Position numbers and translations under genes: made by a program. This document shows, in pieces, positions 4,696 to 7,391 of a stretch of DNA of 7,391 nt. The first letter of the stretch is position 1; each line of letters starts with the position of its first letter. The notes below the pieces were generated by a model. That model was not told where the DNA came from. It ran no database searches and saw only the letters and a list, made by a program, of their open reading frames with translations. This DNA comes from an uncultured Alphaproteobacteria bacterium (lineage in GTDB: Bacteria > Pseudomonadota > Alphaproteobacteria > Rs-D84): the NCBI GenBank assembly GCA_947304085.1, contig CAMZAC010000028.1:1-7391 (forward strand), read 5' to 3'.

Positions 4696-5844
4696 TTATT
4701 TATTTGGCTTGAACAGATATTCCACAACTGTATGAATATATTCAGCATATGCTTTCAGTGTATCAACATCATATTTGGTTGCAGGTGCAATATTCATGTG
4801 CTGTTCCATATATTTGCGCAAAGAGTCTGTATTTGTAAAATGAATAATGTCATTATCTGTATATTTCCTGCGACCTGAAACACACAATATAGTGGTGTTA
4901 ATTTTGATTCCTTCCAGAGTGTCTGCAAAGCAAAGTTCAAATCGTTTCAAAGTGTTCTGCAATGTTTCATCATCAACATTTGTTGTTCCAATATACAAAG
5001 TTTCATTTGTTCCAAATGCCACAATTGCAGGATGCTTGCCATCGATTCGTATCAAATCGCAGATTTCGTACCCTGAATCTGTAAAAGCATCATAGATTTT
5101 AGATATTGTTGTGTATGTGTTTTCTGTGACAGGAGCATTTTCTGACAATTCGGCAGATTTTGGGTTTGCATCCGGGGTCTGTAATACAAACTTTGACATC
5201 AAATCAGTTAAATCTTGAAAGATTGTGTTTTGCGCAAATTGTAATTGTAATCCCAAAAAGCTGACGATTAAACTGCCAGCCAGTCCAAGCAATGAACTTG
5301 TAAAAGCCGTTGCCATACCTGACAATGGTTTTGCCATGCCGATTTGCATATCGTTCAGCGCAGTCGCAGCATCAAAATCTAAATTCATCAATAATTCTGC
5401 AAATCCACCAACAGTTAAAATCAAACCCCAAAATGTCCCAAGCAATCCCAAAAAAATCAATGTATTTGTGACATAACGCACAGAATCACGTTCATCTTCG
5501 ATTCGTATGGAAACCAAATCTAGCAATTCGGTCAAATTTGTTGTTGTGATATGTGCGTGTCTGTTGCGCAAAGTCAACGCAACAGGGCGTAACAGTTTTG
5601 GAACAAAACCGGTATTCGCACGGCCATCAAAATAAGCGTGCAACCATTTATATTCAGGCAATAAACGAAAGATATTCACGAAACAAAGCCCGATTCCGAA
5701 TAGTGTTGTGCCAATGATAATGCCGTTCAGCAATATATTAGATACAGCAATGTTCATAAATGTGCGCCAAAACAATAAAACAAGAATCAGCAATACCGCT
5801 GTAAAAACAGACATAATATTAAGGTTTCTGTGGAATTTTTTCAT
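4696..5844 (-). CDS. MotA/TolQ/ExbB-type proton channel protein with extra C-terminal domain
   Basis: Predicted 382-residue inner-membrane protein. Hydrophobic segments lie near 11-30, 38-60, 127-150 and 174-200. The last two hold the channel-family signatures: LIFLGLLGTFWGLILTVGG (129-147) and GMAKPLSGMATAFTSSLLGL (169-188). With the OmpA-like product of the next gene it would make an ion-driven stator-like complex that transfers force or signals to the envelope. The channel portion ends near 220. A Pro/Asn/Glu-rich linker (about 223-243) leads to about 140 further residues (245-382) that I cannot assign. These would be cytoplasmic and look mixed alpha/beta (strands near 262-267, 273-277, 282-287, 316-322). 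MotA, TolQ and ExbB usually lack such a domain. The start has GGGGGAAGGA just upstream. It is first in its operon. Confidence 0.87.
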   Translation of the reverse strand: MKKFHRNLNIMSVFTAVLLILVLLFWRTFMNIAVSNILLNGIIIGTTLFGIGLCFVNIFRLLPEYKWLHAYFDGRANTGFVPKLLRPVALTLRNRHAHITTTNLTELLDLVSIRIEDERDSVRYVTNTLIFLGLLGTFWGLILTVGGFAELLMNLDFDAATALNDMQIGMAKPLSGMATAFTSSLLGLAGSLIVSFLGLQLQFAQNTIFQDLTDLMSKFVLQTPDANPKSAELSENAPVTENTYTTISKIYDAFTDSGYEICDLIRIDGKHPAIVAFGTNETLYIGTTNVDDETLQNTLKRFELCFADTLEGIKINTTILCVSGRRKYTDNDIIHFTNTDSLRKYMEQHMNIAPATKYDVDTLKAYAEYIHTVVEYLFKPNK

Positions 5845-5866
5845 GTTCCTTCCCCCGGTTGATTAA

Positions 5867-5896
5867 ATGATAATAAATTTTTTTGGATTATGTCAA
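5867..5896 (-). promoter_or_regulatory. Promoter of the MotA/OmpA-like operon
   Basis: On the minus strand a perfect TTGACA (5891-5896) is followed by TATCAT (5867-5872, 5 of 6) after 18 bases. A TATTAT at 5870-5875 with a 15-base spacer is an alternative. Transcription would begin about 15 bases before the ATG, just including the ribosome binding site. It is divergent from the ribosomal promoter, with about 30 bp between their -35 boxes. Confidence 0.6.
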
Positions 5897-5926
5897 CAGA
5901 GATTTAATACATATTTATAAAAACAC

Positions 5927-5954
5927 TTGCATTTTTATAAAAAAACGGCATAAT
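5927..5954 (+). promoter_or_regulatory. Promoter of the rpsF-rpsR-rplI operon
   Basis: TTGCAT (5927-5932) and CATAAT (5949-5954, 5 of 6) are separated by 16 bases. The predicted start is near 5961, giving a leader of about 52 bases that contains a single hairpin. Confidence 0.55.
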
Positions 5955-5967
5955 TGGGACTGTTCCT

Positions 5968-5990
5968 GCTGATGACATGGGGTTGTCAGC
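5968..5990 (+). promoter_or_regulatory. Leader hairpin of the rpsF operon, candidate autoregulatory site
   Basis: GCTGATGAC (5968-5976) pairs along its whole length with GTTGTCAGC (5982-5990), 9 pairs including two G-U, around loop ATGGG. It lies between the predicted transcript start and the ribosome binding site AAAGGA (6000-6005), and no T-tract follows, so it is not a terminator. Ribosomal operons of this type can be controlled by S6:S18 binding to a leader. The CCG triplet associated with that known site is absent from the leader here, so a link is only inferred. Confidence 0.4.
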
Positions 5991-6012
5991 TGTATAAACC
6001 AAAGGAAATAAA

Positions 6013-6354
6013 ATGGCTTATTATGAAAGCGTCTTGGTTTTTCGCCAAGATTTGACTGAACCGCAAGTTAAAGAAAAAGCGGCTAAGTTTACAGAAATCA
6101 TCAAAGAATTGGGTGGTGATGTAAAATCTACAGAGTTTTGGGGATTGAAAAATTTGGCTTATGTAATTCGCAAAAATCGCAAAGCGCATTACGTAATGTT
6201 GAATATTGAATTACCTGGTTCACAGATTACAGAATTGGAACGTCGTTCCAGAATTGATGAAGATGTTATTCGTTTTTTGAATGTTCGTGTTGAAGAATTA
6301 TCAAAAACACCATCTGTTATGATGAAGAAAAACACAGAAGAAGAGGTGGCATAA
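6013..6354 (+). CDS. rpsF: 30S ribosomal protein S6
   Basis: 113-residue S6, which binds 16S rRNA in the platform of the small subunit together with S18. Family features are the N-terminal strand [14 protein letters not shown], the [15 protein letters not shown] region (42-56) with the typical WG-x-k-x-LAY-x-I pattern, the [10 protein letters not shown] strand (60-69), and [15 protein letters not shown] near the C terminus. The tail is short and acidic (NTEEEVA), as is common in S6. AAAGGA lies 7 bases before the ATG. The stop codon overlaps the next gene by one base (TAATG), so S6 and S18 are translationally coupled. Confidence 0.98.
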   Translation: MAYYESVLVFRQDLTEPQVKEKAAKFTEIIKELGGDVKSTEFWGLKNLAYVIRKNRKAHYVMLNIELPGSQITELERRSRIDEDVIRFLNVRVEELSKTPSVMMKKNTEEEVA

Positions 6355-6581
6355 TGGCAGTTCGTGCAGCAATTTATCGTAAAAAATCTAACCCATTAAA
6401 GGGCAAGGTTATTGATTACAAAGATGTGAAATTATTGTCTCATTATATCACAGAACGTGGAAAGATTGTTCCATCTCGTATTTCTGGGGTTTCTCAGAAA
6501 GATCAACGCGCATTGGCAATCGCTATTAAACGTGCGCGTCATTTGGGATTGATGCCATTTGTTAGAAACAATTTGGGTTAA
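6354..6581 (+). CDS. rpsR: 30S ribosomal protein S18
   Basis: 75-residue S18, the partner of S6 on the small-subunit platform. Diagnostic segments are [20 protein letters not shown] (21-40), [20 protein letters not shown] (41-60) and [11 protein letters not shown] (61-71). The N terminus has KSNP where zinc-binding forms carry Cys, so this is the zinc-free form. The GAGGTG ribosome binding site lies inside the end of rpsF and the genes overlap by one base. Confidence 0.98.
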   Translation: MAVRAAIYRKKSNPLKGKVIDYKDVKLLSHYITERGKIVPSRISGVSQKDQRALAIAIKRARHLGLMPFVRNNLG

Positions 6582-6614
6582 TCTCTAACTTTTTAAATAA
6601 AAAGGACAGATAAA

Positions 6615-7202
6615 ATGAAAATTATTTTGACAGAAAAAATTACAAAATTAGGAAATATCGGTGATACAGTAGAAGTAAAAACCGGTTATGCGCGTAATTA
6701 TTTGTTGCCAAACAACAAAGCGATGCGTTTTACCAAAGAAAATGTTGCTTTGTTTGAAGCCAAGAAAGCAGAATTGGTTGCGCGTCATGAAAAGGCAAAA
6801 GCTGATGCAGAATCAAAAGTTGATGCAGTTAAAAATGCAAAATTGCATATGATTCGTCAGGCTGGTGATACAGGTCAATTGTATGGTTCTGTGTCTTCGC
6901 GTGATATCGCATTGGCATTGAAAGAAATTGCTGGTGTCAGTGTTAATTCTGCCCAGGTTATGTTGGGCTCACCAATTAAATCTGTTGGTGCATTTGATAC
7001 CAAGATTGCTCTGCATCCAGATGTTATCGTTGATGTCAAAGTTTATGTTGCACAATCGCAAGATGAAATTGATGCTTTGGTTGCGGGTAAGAAATTGACT
7101 TTTGGAACCAAGAAAGTTGAAGAAGAAGTTGCAGAAGAAAAAGCAGAAGAAAAAGTTGAAAAAGCAACAGAAGAAAAGAAGGAAGAAGCAGTATCTGAAT
7201 AA
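6615..7202 (+). CDS. rplI: 50S ribosomal protein L9 with acidic C-terminal tail
   Basis: 195-residue L9, which binds domain V of 23S rRNA near the L1 stalk. The N-terminal domain is clear: KIILTEKITKLGNIGDTVEV (2-21) and KTGYARNYLLPNNKA (22-36). A long linking helix follows (about 42-75). The C-terminal rRNA-binding domain holds QAGDTGQLYGSVSSRDIA (81-98) and ends around residue 165. The usual L9 is about 150 residues. The extra 30 or so are a low-complexity Glu/Lys/Ala tail (about 167-195). Similar tails occur in some alphaproteobacterial L9 proteins. AAGGA lies upstream, 33 bases separate it from rpsR, and a terminator follows. Confidence 0.97.
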   Translation: MKIILTEKITKLGNIGDTVEVKTGYARNYLLPNNKAMRFTKENVALFEAKKAELVARHEKAKADAESKVDAVKNAKLHMIRQAGDTGQLYGSVSSRDIALALKEIAGVSVNSAQVMLGSPIKSVGAFDTKIALHPDVIVDVKVYVAQSQDEIDALVAGKKLTFGTKKVEEEVAEEKAEEKVEKATEEKKEEAVSE

Positions 7203-7223
7203 TGTTTCTGATTTCAATAAATT

Positions 7224-7250
7224 AAAAACACCGCAAACGCGGTGTTTTTT
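7224..7250. terminator. Terminator after rplI (bidirectional)
   Basis: The stem CACCGC/GCGGTG (7229-7234 with 7239-7244) has loop AAAC, with A5 on the left pairing with T6 on the right. It ends the ribosomal operon on the plus strand and can also stop the convergent minus-strand gene whose stop codon is at 7276-7278. Confidence 0.9.
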
Positions 7251-7275
7251 ATACGTTATTGGCATAAATTAACCA

Positions 7276-7391
7276 TTAGTGATTATATTTTTTAATCAAT
7301 TCGTCCATTTTTTTGTCATACGCATTACGTATCTTGTGTGCATCTGCTTCCATTTGCGCTAAGATCTTTTCTGCTTCAACATCTTGTTGCC
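7276..7391 (-). CDS. C-terminal end of an unidentified gene, cut by the window edge
   Basis: An open minus-strand frame enters from the right edge and gives 37 residues before the stop codon TAA. The visible part is highly charged and helical, with EAEKILAQMEADAHKIRNAY followed by a Lys-rich end (KKMDELIKKYNH), and looks like the end of a coiled coil. It converges on rplI and shares its terminator. Too little is visible to name the product. Confidence 0.6.
   Translation of the reverse strand, partial: QQDVEAEKILAQMEADAHKIRNAYDKKMDELIKKYNH

Noticed and set aside
3574..5844. Zorya-type anti-phage system (ZorA/ZorB)
   Set aside because: The MotA/MotB-like pair resembles ZorA/ZorB in outline, but the channel protein lacks the very long helical tail of ZorA. 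There is no ZorC, ZorD or ZorE nearby; the neighbours are ribosomal genes and an unknown gene.
3574..5844. Flagellar stator motA-motB
   Set aside because: No flagellar genes nearby, the coiled coil is much longer than the MotB linker, and the channel protein has an unrelated C-terminal domain.
6969..7265. 98-codon minus-strand frame under rplI
   Set aside because: Antisense of the L9 Glu/Lys tail, giving a run of Phe and Cys; no independent support.

Overview
The window is AT-rich bacterial chromosome with tightly packed genes, standard-code ORFs, consensus-like promoters, Shine-Dalgarno sites and many hairpin/T-tract terminators. The rpsF-rpsR-rplI order, tRNA genes with encoded CCA, and a MotA/ExbB-like plus OmpA-like pair with an AWPGFVD-type N terminus point to a Gram-negative bacterium. 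I favour a low-GC alphaproteobacterium, possibly a host-associated lineage. This is inference, because no 16S or taxonomic marker search was possible.

Left part (1-2000). A MazG-like nucleotide pyrophosphohydrolase (61-477, +) has a near-consensus promoter. It converges on a minus-strand group: a histidine phosphatase (1382-1999), a Nudix hydrolase (799-1281) and tRNA-Pro(GGG) (677-753). Three small nucleotide or phosphate-cleaving enzymes therefore sit together, which suggests housekeeping or nucleotide-pool functions.

Middle (2000-3560). A 386-bp stretch without a convincing protein gene holds terminators, a run of three hairpins and repeats derived from the end of tRNA-Pro(TGG) (2386-2462, -). 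A divergent gene (2617-3510, +) encodes a 297-residue protein I do not recognise. It ends at a strong bidirectional terminator.

Right part (3574-7391). A two-gene minus-strand operon encodes a MotA/TolQ/ExbB-type proton-channel protein with an unexplained cytoplasmic C-terminal domain (4696-5844) and a MotB/OmpA-type protein with a long periplasmic coiled coil (3574-4677). Together they would form an ion-driven, peptidoglycan-anchored envelope complex. Divergent from it is the ribosomal protein operon rpsF-rpsR-rplI (6013-7202, +), with a hairpin in its leader. The C-terminal end of an unidentified minus-strand gene runs off the right edge.

The most unusual feature is that both tRNA-Pro genes, with different anticodons, have the same downstream layout. 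Each has a terminator, then a short hairpin-rich unit of about 150-210 bp, then a second direct copy of the tRNA 3' end and its trailer. The terminator region itself is the centre of a longer inverted repeat whose far arm resembles the tRNA 3' end in reverse. This could be a small tRNA-targeting repeat element or the residue of repeated integration or duplication at tRNA-Pro genes.
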